A stretch of DNA of 64,000 bases from Novosphingobium sp. PhB165. GTDB taxonomy: Bacteria; Pseudomonadota; Alphaproteobacteria; Sphingomonadales; Sphingomonadaceae. The DNA lies in assembly GCF_004341845.1 (NCBI RefSeq), contig NZ_SLVB01000011.1:1-64000 (forward strand). The letters are read 5' to 3'. Shown here in pieces: positions 52,667-61,315 of the stretch (positions within the stretch are counted from its first letter, which is position 1; each line of letters starts with the position of its first letter). The position numbers were made by a program, and so were the translations under genes. Under the pieces are notes generated by a model that was not told where the DNA came from, searched no databases, and saw only the letters and a program-made list of their open reading frames with translations.

Positions 52667-53449
52667 TTACTTGCCCTTCCAGACGCCCGGACGCTTTTCG
52701 ACGAAGGCGGCCATGCCTTCGGCCTTGTCCTCGGTAGCGGTGAGCACCTGGAACATGCGGCGCTCCATGATGAGGCCGGTGTCGAGCGTGGTCTCGAAGG
52801 CCATGTTGACCAATTCCTTGTTCATCATCGCGGCCAGCGGCGGCATTGCCGCGATCGCCTCGGCCGCCTTCAGCGCTTCGTCCAGCAACTGGTCGAGCGG
52901 GACGACACGGCTGACAAGGCCCGAACGCTCGGCCTCGGCAGCGTCCATCAGGCGGCCGGTGAGGCACATGTCCATGGCCTTCGACTTGCCGACCGCGCGC
53001 GTCAGGCGCTGCGATCCGCCCATGCCGGGCGCGACACCCAGCTTGATCTCCGGCTGGCCGAACTTGGCGTTTTCCGACGCGATGATGAAGTCCGCCATCA
53101 TTGCCACTTCGCAGCCGCCGCCCAGCGCGAAGCCGTTGACGGCCGCGATCCAGGGCTTGCGGGTGGTCTTGACCAAGCTGCTGGTCCAGCCCGCGAAGAA
53201 GTCCTCCGAATAGAATTCGGCGCCCGGTTTATCGGACATTTCCTTGATGTCGGCGCCTGCCGCGAAGGCCTTCTCGCCCGAGCCGGTGATGACGGCGCAA
53301 CCCTGGGTCTTGTCCGCCTCGAACGCGGCGAAGGCCGCGATCAGCTCCTCCAGCACCACCGAGTTCAGCGCATTGAGCGCCTGCGGACGGTTGAGCGTGA
53401 TGAGGGTGACGGCACCCTTCGTTTCGACCAGGATCGTTTCGTAGCTCAT
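52667..53449 (-). CDS. Enoyl-CoA hydratase
   Basis: A 260-residue crotonase-fold hydratase. Oxyanion-hole segments are AFAAGADIKEM and GFALGGGCEVAMMAD, and the two catalytic Glu lie in GCEVAM and FGQPEIKLGV. In the valine cluster it should hydrate methacrylyl-CoA to 3-hydroxyisobutyryl-CoA. Start ATG 53449. Its product is a substrate of the neighbouring hydrolase. Confidence 0.93.
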   Translation of the reverse strand: MSYETILVETKGAVTLITLNRPQALNALNSVVLEELIAAFAAFEADKTQGCAVITGSGEKAFAAGADIKEMSDKPGAEFYSEDFFAGWTSSLVKTTRKPWIAAVNGFALGGGCEVAMMADFIIASENAKFGQPEIKLGVAPGMGGSQRLTRAVGKSKAMDMCLTGRLMDAAEAERSGLVSRVVPLDQLLDEALKAAEAIAAMPPLAAMMNKELVNMAFETTLDTGLIMERRMFQVLTATEDKAEGMAAFVEKRPGVWKGK

Positions 53450-53460
53450 CGCGGGTTCCT

Positions 53461-53829
53461 TCAGGTATTCGCTTCGATGTTGGCGATCAGCGCGGCGAGA
53501 TGCGCTGGGCTGGCATGTTCGTGCGCCTCGTCCTTCGAGGTCGGCGTGTTGTCGTAGGGGATCGGCTCGTCGAACTGGTCGGTCGAAAGATCCCAGAAGC
53601 GGCCGTCCACCTTGTTGTAGAAGTGCGTGCCGCCTTTGGTCGCCGTCTTGCAGATCTCACCGCCGAAATAGTGCTGCACGGCCAGCGACGTCACCGCGCA
53701 CTGGTTGCGCGCGGGGTTGGCCGGGTCGAACGGATCGGAAATGGTATCGGCGGACCAGGATTTCTTGACGGCGTGGTAGAGATCGATCGGCGTTTCGAAC
53801 CGGCGGCTGGGCGTCAAATGGGCCTCCAT
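53461..53829 (-). CDS. YunG-like protein
   Basis: A 122-residue protein with YunG-family traits: LYHAVKKSWSADTISDPF, NQCAVTSLAVQHYFGGEI and THFYNKVDGRFWDLSTDQF. YunG is a small protein of unknown function in Bacillus and other bacteria; the Cys, His and Asp in these motifs could form a hydrolase-like site, but this is not established. It overlaps the 3' end of the HIBYL-CoA hydrolase gene by 16 bases and precedes the enoyl-CoA hydratase by 11, so it is in the same transcript. It has no known link to valine catabolism. Confidence 0.75.
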   Translation of the reverse strand: MEAHLTPSRRFETPIDLYHAVKKSWSADTISDPFDPANPARNQCAVTSLAVQHYFGGEICKTATKGGTHFYNKVDGRFWDLSTDQFDEPIPYDNTPTSKDEAHEHASPAHLAALIANIEANT

Positions 53830-54872
53830 TCCTCTTCCGGGGAGAGCGGCGCGAAGATCGCGTCCAGCATCGCATCGATCACGCCCTCCGGCGCCGCCGG
53901 GTTCCACTTCGGCGCCTGATCCTTGTCGACGATCACCGCGCGGACGCCTTCGGCGAAATCGGGCAGGACCAGCACGCGGCTGCCGATGCGGTATTCCATC
54001 GCCATGTTCTCCGCGAACGTGTCGAACGTCAGCGAAGTGGCGAGCTGGCGTAGCGAAACCTTGCAGGCCTGCGGGCTCTTGGTGTGCAGCGTGGCGAGTT
54101 CGCGGGCAGCCCACTCGCTGTCGTCGCCGTCCAGCGACGCGAGGATCTGCTCCAGCGTGTCGAAGGCGAAGTGCTTGCGGATCTGCGCCGCGTGGGCCGC
54201 GATCTTCGGCTCAGGCGGGGTGACGGCAAGCGCGGTGAGCACGGCGCCAATCTCGTGACCGGCAGCAATGCGGCGCTTGGCCTCAGGCAGGTCCTCGCTA
54301 TTCAGGTAATGCGTCGCGAGCCCGGCCCAGAGGCACTCCGCCCCGTCAAGCCGCGCACCGGTGAGCGCCAGGAACTGGCCGAGCCGCCCGTCCAGCCGCG
54401 AGAGATACCAGCCGCCGCCGACATCGGGGAACAGGCCGATCCCTGTTTCAGGCATGGCGAAGCGCGTGTTCTCGGTGGCAACGCGGTAATGCGCGGGCTG
54501 CGAGATGCCGACGCCGCCGCCCATGGTAATGCCGTCCATGAAGGCGACCACGGGCTTGGCATATTCGAAGAGCTGGTGGTTCAGCCGATACTCCTCGAAG
54601 AAGAACCTGCGGCCCGAATGACCGCCATCCTCCAGCGCCGAGCGGCGCAAGAGATTGATATCGCCGCCCGAGCAGAACCCACGGCCCTCGCTGTGTTCGA
54701 TCCACACGGCTTTCACGGCCGGGTCATTGGCCCATTCGGCCAGCGAATCGCTCATCGACTCGCACATGCCCAAAGTGAGCGCATGAATCGCCTTCGGACG
54801 GTTCAGCGCGATCACACCGGCCACACCTTCGCGGGACGTAAGCAGTTCTTCAGTCAGGATATCGATGGTCAT
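53814..54872 (-). CDS. 3-hydroxyisobutyryl-CoA hydrolase
   Basis: A 352-residue crotonase-superfamily hydrolase that releases 3-hydroxyisobutyrate. GFCSGGDINLLRR and the family-specific MPETGIGLFPDVGGGWYL are clear, and DGITMGGGVGIS forms the oxyanion hole. The C-terminal helical extension distinguishes it from hydratases. It starts at ATG 54872, 17 bases after the acyl-CoA dehydrogenase stop. Confidence 0.92.
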   Translation of the reverse strand: MTIDILTEELLTSREGVAGVIALNRPKAIHALTLGMCESMSDSLAEWANDPAVKAVWIEHSEGRGFCSGGDINLLRRSALEDGGHSGRRFFFEEYRLNHQLFEYAKPVVAFMDGITMGGGVGISQPAHYRVATENTRFAMPETGIGLFPDVGGGWYLSRLDGRLGQFLALTGARLDGAECLWAGLATHYLNSEDLPEAKRRIAAGHEIGAVLTALAVTPPEPKIAAHAAQIRKHFAFDTLEQILASLDGDDSEWAARELATLHTKSPQACKVSLRQLATSLTFDTFAENMAMEYRIGSRVLVLPDFAEGVRAVIVDKDQAPKWNPAAPEGVIDAMLDAIFAPLSPEEEWRPI

Positions 54873-54889
54873 GATCGTCCTCGCGCGGG

Positions 54890-56047
54890 TTACTTCAGGA
54901 GGTCACGCCCGATGATCATGCGCATGACCTCATTGGTGCCTTCGAGGATACGATGGACGCGCAAGTCGCGCCAGAAGCGCTCGATAGGATAATCCTTCAG
55001 ATAGCCGTATCCACCGAACATCTGGAGCGCCCGGTCGACAACCGACGAGCCGGTGTCGCTGGCCATCATCTTCGCCATGGCGGCAAAGCGGGTCTTGTCC
55101 GGCGCGCCGGCCGTGACCTTGGCGGCGGCGAGGTAGAGCAGCGCGCGCGCGGCCTCCAGTTCGGCAGCCATGTCGGCCAGGCGGAACTGGGTGTTCTGGA
55201 ATTCGGCGATCGGCTGGTCGAACTGCTTGCGGTCCTTCACATAGGCAATCGCCTCATCAAGGCAGCGCTGCGCACCGCCCAGCGAGCAGGCGCCGATGTT
55301 GAGGCGGCCGCCGTCGAGGCCGGCCATCGCGAACTTGAAACCGTCACCTTCCGCACCGACGCGGTTTTCGACCGGGATGCGGCAATCCTCGAACACCACC
55401 TGCGCGGTGGGCGAGGCGTTCCAGCCCAGCTTCTTCTCTGGCGCGCCGAAGGACAGGCCGGGCGTGTCCTTGTCCACCACGAAGCAGGATACGCCGCGCG
55501 ACTTGTGATCGCCGGTGCGGGCCATCACCACGTAGACGTCGTTGACGCCGCCGCCGGAAATGAACTGCTTGGTGCCGTTGAGCACGTAGTGATCGCCGTC
55601 CAGCCGCGCCGTTGTCTTCAGCGCCGCCGCGTCCGAGCCCGAGCCGGGTTCGGTGAGGCAATAGGAGCCGATCTTCTCCATCGTCACCAGATCGGGCAGG
55701 TAGCGATCTTTGATCTGCTGATCGCCGAACGTGTCGATCATCCAGGCGACCATGTTGTGGATCGAGACATAAGCGCTGGTGGCCGGGCAGCCGTAGGACA
55801 TGGCCTCCATGATGAGCGCCGCGTCGAGACGGCCGAGGCCGATGCCGCCGTTTTCCTCGGAAACATAGATCGCGCCGAAGCCAAGCTCGCCGGCCGCCTT
55901 CCACACGTCCACCGGATAGTGGTGTTTCTCGTCCCACTCGGCAGCGTATGGCGTGATGCGGTCGGCGGTGAACTTGCGCGCCGTTTCCTGGATCGCGAGT
56001 TGGTCTTCGGTGAGGCCAAACTGCCCCGTTTCAAACTGTGCGCTCAT
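54890..56047 (-). CDS. Acyl-CoA dehydrogenase (isobutyryl-CoA type)
   Basis: A 385-residue flavoenzyme. YCLTEPGSGSDAAALKTTA and NGTKQFISGGGVNDVYVV contact FAD and substrate, and the C-terminal ILEGTNEVMRMIIGR is the family end with Glu in the active-site region. From cluster context it should oxidise isobutyryl-CoA to methacrylyl-CoA. Start ATG 56047. Downstream genes follow with short spacers. Confidence 0.92.
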   Translation of the reverse strand: MSAQFETGQFGLTEDQLAIQETARKFTADRITPYAAEWDEKHHYPVDVWKAAGELGFGAIYVSEENGGIGLGRLDAALIMEAMSYGCPATSAYVSIHNMVAWMIDTFGDQQIKDRYLPDLVTMEKIGSYCLTEPGSGSDAAALKTTARLDGDHYVLNGTKQFISGGGVNDVYVVMARTGDHKSRGVSCFVVDKDTPGLSFGAPEKKLGWNASPTAQVVFEDCRIPVENRVGAEGDGFKFAMAGLDGGRLNIGACSLGGAQRCLDEAIAYVKDRKQFDQPIAEFQNTQFRLADMAAELEAARALLYLAAAKVTAGAPDKTRFAAMAKMMASDTGSSVVDRALQMFGGYGYLKDYPIERFWRDLRVHRILEGTNEVMRMIIGRDLLK

Positions 56048-56077
56048 CTCAATCCTGCTGCTGGCTGGTGCGCGCCT

Positions 56078-56578
56078 CTAGGGGCACCGCGTGTAAGTAA
56101 GCGTTTCGGGCGCGGCGTCGGGCCCGGTGTCCTTGCGGACAAGCGTGTGGCCGCCGTCGGGACTGGCGAGCGAGACGTCAAGCTTCCAGCTCTGGCCTTC
56201 GCCCGAAAAGGCGAATTCGGCTTCGATTGCATCGTCGGCGGCGGACTTGACGGTGCCGAGGCTGGCGACCGATTCGTAGAAAGTCAGCCGCGTGGCATCG
56301 ATCGTGAGCAGGCCCTTGGCATCGCCGCGCGTGCTTGTGCAATCGCCATTCACAAGGCCCCAGCGGCCGCGCAGGCTCTCCGGAATTTCGGAGGGCAGCG
56401 GCGCTTCCGTGACCGTGGAGGTCTCTGCCGCAGCCGGTTCGCCGGTTGCCGTAGCCTGCTCCTTGCTTGCCGGCTGCTTCGAACACCCGGCAAGAGTGAG
56501 CATGCCGGCCGCAAGCGCGAGCGGCAGGGACCAACGGGCGGAGACGTGCGGTGCGGTAACGGTCCTGATCTTCATCAT
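56078..56578 (-). CDS. Putative lipoprotein, unknown
   Basis: A 166-residue protein with a lipobox (LALAAGMLTLAGC), a polar linker (about 33-60), then a small domain: PESLRGRWGLVNGDCTSTRG, LLTIDATRLTFYES and a C-terminal YTRCP. The two Cys could form a disulfide in the periplasm. It sits between mmsA and the acyl-CoA dehydrogenase on the same strand. Its function is not recognised. ATG 56578 follows AAGGACAAGTC. Confidence 0.7.
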   Translation of the reverse strand: MMKIRTVTAPHVSARWSLPLALAAGMLTLAGCSKQPASKEQATATGEPAAAETSTVTEAPLPSEIPESLRGRWGLVNGDCTSTRGDAKGLLTIDATRLTFYESVASLGTVKSAADDAIEAEFAFSGEGQSWKLDVSLASPDGGHTLVRKDTGPDAAPETLTYTRCP

Positions 56579-56678
56579 GACTTGTCCTTTCCGGTTCCAA
56601 GGGCGCTCCCGAAGGAACGCCCCGAACACCCCGCTGTTTCCGCCCTGCTCCTGCCTGCTGGCCGCTGCGCTGTCTACA

Positions 56679-58172
56679 TTACCCCATGGTCGGGATAATG
56701 AAGGCGCTGTCGCCCGCGCCGCCATCCGGCCAGCGCTGGGTCACGGTCTTGACCTTAGTCCAGAAGCGCACGCCTTCCATGCCGTACTGGTTGTGATCGC
56801 CGAAGGCCGAACGCTTCCAGCCGCCGAAGCTGTGGTAGCTGACCGGCACCGGGATCGGCACGTTCACGCCGACCATGCCGACCTGTACCCGGCTGACGAA
56901 CTCGCGCGCGGCATGGCCGTTGCGGGTGAAGATGGCGACGCCGTTTCCGTACTGGTGACGGGTCGGCAGTTCCACCGCCTCCTCGAACGTCTTGGCACGG
57001 ACGATCTGGAGCACCGGGCCGAAGATCTCTTCCTTGTAGGCGCTCATCTCGGTCGTGACATGGTCGAACAGCGACGGGCCGACGAAGAAGCCTTCCTCGT
57101 AACCCTGAAGCGAGAAGCCGCGGCCGTCGACCACCAGTTCCGCGCCTTCGTCGACGCCGGCCTGGATCCAGTTCTCGATCTTCTGCTTGTGCACGGCGGT
57201 CACGACCGGGCCGTACTGCGCCTCGGGATCGGTGGAGATACCGACCTTCAGCTTGTCGATCGCGGCGATCAGCTTTTCGCGCAGGATGTCCGCGGTTTCA
57301 TCGCCCACCGGCACTGCGACCGGAAGCGCCATGCAGCGCTCGCCCGCCGAACCATAGGCCGCGCCCATGATGTCGTTGACGGCCTGGTCCATGTCCGCAT
57401 CGGGCATGACGATGGCGTGGTTCTTGGCCCCGCCCATTGCCTGCACGCGCTTGCCGGCAGCAACGCCGCGCGAATAGACGTACTGCGCGATGTCGGACGA
57501 GCCGACGAAGCTGACGGCGGCGATGCCCGGATGGTCGAGGATCGCGTCGACCATTTCCTTGTCACCATGGACGACCTGAAGCACGCCTTCGGGCGCGCCG
57601 GCTTCGATGAACAGCTCGGCAAGGCGGTTCGGAACCGAGGGATCGCGCTCCGACGGCTTGAGGATGAAGGTATTGCCCACCGCAACGGCGGGAGCGAACA
57701 TCCACAGCGGGATCATCGCCGGGAAGTTGAACGGGGTGATGCCCGCGCCCACGCCCAGCGGCGCGCGCAGCGAGTAGACATCGATGCCCGGACCGGCACC
57801 CTGCGTGTATTCGCCCTTCAGCATGTGCGGAATGCCGCAGCAGAATTCCACGACCTCAAGGCCGCGCTGGATGTCGCCCTTGGCGTCGTCCACCACCTTG
57901 CCGTGCTCCGAAGCGAGCATTTCGGCAAGTGCCTGCATGTTCTGCTCGATCAATTCCTTGAACTTGAACAGAACGCGGGCGCGGCGCTGCGGGTTGGTGG
58001 CGGCCCACTTGGGCTGCACGGCCTGCGCGGTGGCGACGGCGCGGTCCAGCAGAGCCTTGTCGCCAAGCGGCACTTGCGCCTGCACGGCGCCGGTGCTGGG
58101 ATTGAAAACGTCGCCGAGACGAGCGGCCGGACCGCCGGGTCCGCCGACTACGAAGTGGTCAATCAGGCGCAT
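56679..58172 (-). CDS. mmsA: CoA-acylating methylmalonate-semialdehyde dehydrogenase
   Basis: A 497-residue aldehyde dehydrogenase that turns methylmalonate semialdehyde into propionyl-CoA. MmsA features are GITPFNFPAMIPLWM, KPSERDPSVP, FVGSSDIAQYVY, MGGAKNHAIVMPDAD and catalytic Cys in YGSAGERCMALPVAV (about residue 284). The ATG follows GGATGAGGA. It is the first gene of the minus-strand valine cluster and is divergent from a LysR gene. Confidence 0.96.
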   Translation of the reverse strand: MRLIDHFVVGGPGGPAARLGDVFNPSTGAVQAQVPLGDKALLDRAVATAQAVQPKWAATNPQRRARVLFKFKELIEQNMQALAEMLASEHGKVVDDAKGDIQRGLEVVEFCCGIPHMLKGEYTQGAGPGIDVYSLRAPLGVGAGITPFNFPAMIPLWMFAPAVAVGNTFILKPSERDPSVPNRLAELFIEAGAPEGVLQVVHGDKEMVDAILDHPGIAAVSFVGSSDIAQYVYSRGVAAGKRVQAMGGAKNHAIVMPDADMDQAVNDIMGAAYGSAGERCMALPVAVPVGDETADILREKLIAAIDKLKVGISTDPEAQYGPVVTAVHKQKIENWIQAGVDEGAELVVDGRGFSLQGYEEGFFVGPSLFDHVTTEMSAYKEEIFGPVLQIVRAKTFEEAVELPTRHQYGNGVAIFTRNGHAAREFVSRVQVGMVGVNVPIPVPVSYHSFGGWKRSAFGDHNQYGMEGVRFWTKVKTVTQRWPDGGAGDSAFIIPTMG

Positions 58173-58317
58173 TCCTCATCCTTTCGCAAATTCTATCACG
58201 GGCAAGCTCGTGCCCTTTCACGGGTTAGGTGGTCCCGGCTCGATTTGCAGGCAAGCTGAAAATACGCCATCGATAACTGCACATTTGCAGCCCCAAGGAC
58301 TATTTCCCGCCGTGACG
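58173..58317. promoter_or_regulatory. mmsA-lysR divergent promoter region
   Basis: A 145-base interval with GGGCA-N6-TGCCC (58200-58215) and two ATTTGCAG copies about 40 bases apart (58242 and 58282 region). LysR proteins often bind such interrupted repeats between divergent genes. Which element is the operator cannot be decided here. Confidence 0.4.
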
Positions 58318-59211
58318 ATGCCTTCCATAGACTGGAGCGACTATCAGGCCTTCCTAGCCATCGCCCGGGCGGGGCAACTGGCGGGCGCAGCCCGTGCGCT
58401 GGGCGTCGATCCGACCACCGTGGGCCGCCGCCTCCGCCGTCTGGAAGCGGCGCTGGGCATGCGCCTGTTCGAGCAGACCCGCAGCGGGCAGGACCTGACC
58501 GAGGCAGGCGAGGCGCTGCTCGCCACGGTGGAGGCGATGGCCACCGCCGCCGGCCACATTTCCGAACAGGCCGAGCGCGGAGACGGCCTTTCGGGCACGC
58601 TGCGCATCACCACCTCGGAAGGTTTCGGCTGCTGGTTCCTCGCCCGCCACCTGCCGGCGTTTCAGCGCGCCCACCCGCGTCTTGCCATCGATCTCGTAGC
58701 CTCCAGCGGCTTCCTCAGCCCGGGGCGGCGCGAGGCCGATGTGGCGATCATGCTCTCGCGCCCGCGGACCGGGCCGCTGGTGGCGCACAAGCTATCCGAC
58801 TACAGGCTCGGGCTCTACGGCAGCCGCGATTACCTGAGCGCCCACGGCAACCCGCAGCGCCCGGCGGACCTGCTCGAAGGCCACGGCCTCGTCGGCTACA
58901 TCCCCGACCTGATCTACGCCCCCGAACTGCGTTATCTCGACGAAATCCACGCCGGCCTGCGCGCCACGGTCCGCTCGCCCAGCATCACCGCGCAGCAGAG
59001 CCTGATCGCCAGCGGCGCCGGGCTTGGCGTGCTGCCCTGCTTCATGGCGGAGGACGATCCCCGGCTGGTGCCGGTGCTTCCGGAAAGGCGCATTCTGCGC
59101 AGCTTCTGGTTCGTCACGCACCAAGACATCCGCAAGCTGCCCCGCGTCGTCGCTTTCCGGCAGTGGCTTGACGAAACCGTCAGGCAGATGGAGGGAGTAT
59201 TGAAGCCCTGA
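58318..59211 (+). CDS. LysR-type transcriptional regulator
   Basis: A 297-residue regulator. The N-terminal winged helix has YQAFLAIARAGQLAGAARAL and VGRRLRRLEAALGMRLFEQT. The effector domain begins GTLRITTSEG. Divergence from mmsA suggests it controls the valine cluster. ATG 58318 or GTG 58312 may start it. The flavin reductase start overlaps its stop (TGATG). Confidence 0.92.
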   Translation: MPSIDWSDYQAFLAIARAGQLAGAARALGVDPTTVGRRLRRLEAALGMRLFEQTRSGQDLTEAGEALLATVEAMATAAGHISEQAERGDGLSGTLRITTSEGFGCWFLARHLPAFQRAHPRLAIDLVASSGFLSPGRREADVAIMLSRPRTGPLVAHKLSDYRLGLYGSRDYLSAHGNPQRPADLLEGHGLVGYIPDLIYAPELRYLDEIHAGLRATVRSPSITAQQSLIASGAGLGVLPCFMAEDDPRLVPVLPERRILRSFWFVTHQDIRKLPRVVAFRQWLDETVRQMEGVLKP

Positions 59212-59738
59212 TGCCGCCGCACCATACCGACAGGATGACAGACCCAGTGACGATCACGACTTTCGACCCGGCCGAATTCCGCAAGGTGCTTGGCAGCTAT
59301 CCGACCGGCGTCTGCGTGATAACCGCGCTCGATGAGGACCGCCCGGCGGGCATGGTGGTGGGTTCGTTCACCTCCGTCTCGCTCGATCCCCCGCTAGTGG
59401 GCTTCTTCCCCGACAAGCGCTCCACCTCATGGCCGCTGATCGAGAAGGCGGGCCACTTCTGCGTCAACGTGATGGCCAGCGATCAGGGCGACGTCTGCCG
59501 CGCGGTCACCGCCAAGGGCGCCGATAAGTTCGTCGGCGTGGAATACACGGTGTCCCAGCACAATCTGCCGATTATCGCCGATTCCATCGCGGCGATCGAA
59601 TGCCGGCTCTATTCCGTGACCGAAGCGGGCGACCACTGGTTCGTGCTGGGCGAAGTGCTGCGCATGGAAACCGTGCGCGAAGACGATCCGATGCTGTTCC
59701 ACAAGGGCCGCTACGGCGGTTTCGCCGAGCGGATGTAA
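59211..59738 (+). CDS. Flavin reductase-like FMN-binding protein
   Basis: A 175-residue flavin-reductase-domain protein: FRKVLGSYPTGVCVITA, GMVVGSFTSVSLDPPLVGF and HKGRYGGF are family segments. These proteins supply reduced flavin to two-component oxygenases or act alone. ATG 59211 overlaps the LysR stop; ATG 59235 is an alternative. The alpha/beta hydrolase follows nine bases later. Confidence 0.88.
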   Translation: MPPHHTDRMTDPVTITTFDPAEFRKVLGSYPTGVCVITALDEDRPAGMVVGSFTSVSLDPPLVGFFPDKRSTSWPLIEKAGHFCVNVMASDQGDVCRAVTAKGADKFVGVEYTVSQHNLPIIADSIAAIECRLYSVTEAGDHWFVLGEVLRMETVREDDPMLFHKGRYGGFAERM

Positions 59739-59746
59739 TCGCGGGC

Positions 59747-60532
59747 ATGCCGAACTTTCGCGTCGAATTGGCGGGCGGTGCGCTTGTCGGCGTTCGGCGC
59801 GAAGGGACCGGCACGCCGCTGGTCTTGGCCCATGGTTTCGGCGGATCACGGCATGACTGGGAGCCGGTGATCGCGGCCCTGCCCCCAGATTTACCGCTGA
59901 TTGCCTACGACGCACGCGGCTTCGGCGAATCTCCCGGTGAACCCGGTGTACCCTTCTCCCATGCCGACGATCTGCTGGCGCTGCTCGATGCGCTGGATGT
60001 GGAGCGCGCAGACCTTTGCGGTATTTCGATGGGCGGCGGCAACGTATTGCACTTCGCGCTCGATCATCCGGAGCGTGTGCGGCGGCTGGTTCTGGTGAGC
60101 CCACTGATGCTCGGCTGGTCATGGTCGAGTGACTGGATCGACCGCTGGAAGACGATGGGCCGCGCTGCCCGCGCCGAAGACTTCGGCACCGCGCGCGACC
60201 TCTGGTGGCATCATCCGCTGTTCGACAGCACCCGCGAAGTTCCGGAAGCGGCGGCGCACCTCAGGCAATCGATTGCGGCGTTCCCCGGCCGCCAGTGGGC
60301 GCAGGATGACCAGCGCCCGGAACTACCGGAAGTGGACCGGTTGACCTCGCTTTCCGTGCCGACGCTGCTGCTTACCGGCGCGCGCGATACCGAGGATTTC
60401 CGCCTGATCTCGGACCTCATTGCCGCAACTGGCCGGGATGTGACGCGCATCGACCACGCCGATGCGGGCCACCTGCTTAACCTGGAAATCCCTGCCACAC
60501 TGGCCGGAGAGATCGTGGAATTTCTGGCCTAG
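59747..60532 (+). CDS. Alpha/beta-hydrolase
   Basis: A 261-residue hydrolase with LAHGFGGSRHDWEP (oxyanion), the nucleophile elbow GISMGGGN, a plausible acid Asp in LLTGARDTEDF and the terminal His in DHADAGHLL. Resembles esterase, C-C hydrolase or 3-oxoadipate enol-lactonase types. Preceded closely by flavin reductase, so both may act in one degradation step, but no aromatic pathway genes are seen. Confidence 0.85.
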   Translation: MPNFRVELAGGALVGVRREGTGTPLVLAHGFGGSRHDWEPVIAALPPDLPLIAYDARGFGESPGEPGVPFSHADDLLALLDALDVERADLCGISMGGGNVLHFALDHPERVRRLVLVSPLMLGWSWSSDWIDRWKTMGRAARAEDFGTARDLWWHHPLFDSTREVPEAAAHLRQSIAAFPGRQWAQDDQRPELPEVDRLTSLSVPTLLLTGARDTEDFRLISDLIAATGRDVTRIDHADAGHLLNLEIPATLAGEIVEFLA

Positions 60533-60597
60533 GGCACTTCGGCACGGACAGCCCCGCTTCCGCTCATTCGACCGTCATCCCGCTGGATACCCGTCCC

Positions 60598-60671
60598 GCT
60601 CAGGCTGAGCTTGTCGAAGCCCCGGCGATGTAGCGCTATGGTGCCATCCTTCGACAAGCTCAGGATGAGCG
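60598..60671. repeat. Inverted repeat with CTTCGACAAGCTCAG arms
   Basis: CGCTCAGGCTGAGCTTGTCGA (left, 60598) and the mirrored TTCGACAAGCTCAGGATGAG (right, to 60671) form a stem of about 23 bp with two mismatches and a loop of about 30 bases. It occupies most of the 307-base gap 60533-60839, which has no other recognised feature. A half copy lies at 61196-61219. Confidence 0.8.
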
Positions 60672-60839
60672 GAGTGCGGGAAGGCAGCGGAGTTCTTCGC
60701 TTTACCGCCGAGATCACGCGGCGGAATTGCGCCTGCCGTCGACCGAGGAAACTTGTCCCTCCCGATCGTGGACAATCGGGTATTGTATGCTCAAATTCAG
60801 CCCTTTGGCATGCAGGCCGATTGGTTGGAGGTTTTCGCG

Positions 60840-61148
60840 GTGAATGCGGTTTCCCATGGCACCGTCCACGAGGCTGGTGAAGATCTTCAATCGGCTTTGC
60901 AGTCGGCCCCCGAGATCCTGCTTTTGTGGGAAAACCTGACGCCGCTTGGCCGGAACGAATTCATCTGCTGGGTGGAAGACGCAAAACAGGCGAAGACGCG
61001 CCAGCGCCGTATCGAACGCACCTGCGAGGAATTGCTGGAGGGCAAGAAGCGGCCGTGCTGCTGGGCCGGCTGCATTCACCGCACCGACAAGGCGCCTAGC
61101 CGGTGGCAGCAAGCCGTGCTGATCGACAAGCAGAAGAAAGTGCCGTGA
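60840..61148 (+). CDS. YdeI/OmpD-associated family protein
   Basis: A 102-residue protein of the YdeI/OmpD-associated family: WENLTPLGRNEFICWVEDAK, TRQRRIERTCEELLEGKKRP and PCCWAGCIHR. Function is uncertain; members have been tied to antimicrobial-peptide or bacteriocin tolerance. GTG 60840 has GGAGG at a spacing of eight. A longer in-frame form from TTG 60753 is possible but has a worse site. Confidence 0.75.
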   Translation: MNAVSHGTVHEAGEDLQSALQSAPEILLLWENLTPLGRNEFICWVEDAKQAKTRQRRIERTCEELLEGKKRPCCWAGCIHRTDKAPSRWQQAVLIDKQKKVP

Positions 61149-61195
61149 GCGGAGGCTAGCCTCCGGCTGTCCGGAGCATGGCCCTTGGTCTCTAT

Positions 61196-61275
61196 CCTTC
61201 GACACGCTCAGGATGAGCGGCGTGTGAGACGCCATTAAACCTCGTCGCTGCGAGCATAGCGCAGCAATGACGAGG
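61196..61275. repeat. Composite of half-copies of two palindromic repeats
   Basis: CTTCGACACGCTCAGGATGA (61198 region) resembles one arm of the 60598 repeat. CGTCGCTGCGAGCATAGCGC (61243 on) resembles one arm of the 51493 repeat, which carries CGTCATTGCGAGCGTAGCGA. The two lie next to each other between convergent genes. Confidence 0.6.
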
Positions 61276-61282
61276 ATGCGAC

Positions 61283-61306
61283 GGGGCCGGAGAACTCTCC
61301 GGCCCC
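61283..61306 (-). terminator. Hairpin after third TonB receptor
   Basis: GGGGCCGGAG (61283-61292) and CTCCGGCCCC (61297-61306) pair around AACT, ten bases beyond the receptor stop on the minus strand. No T-run follows. Confidence 0.55.
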
Positions 61307-61315
61307 GCGCTCAGA

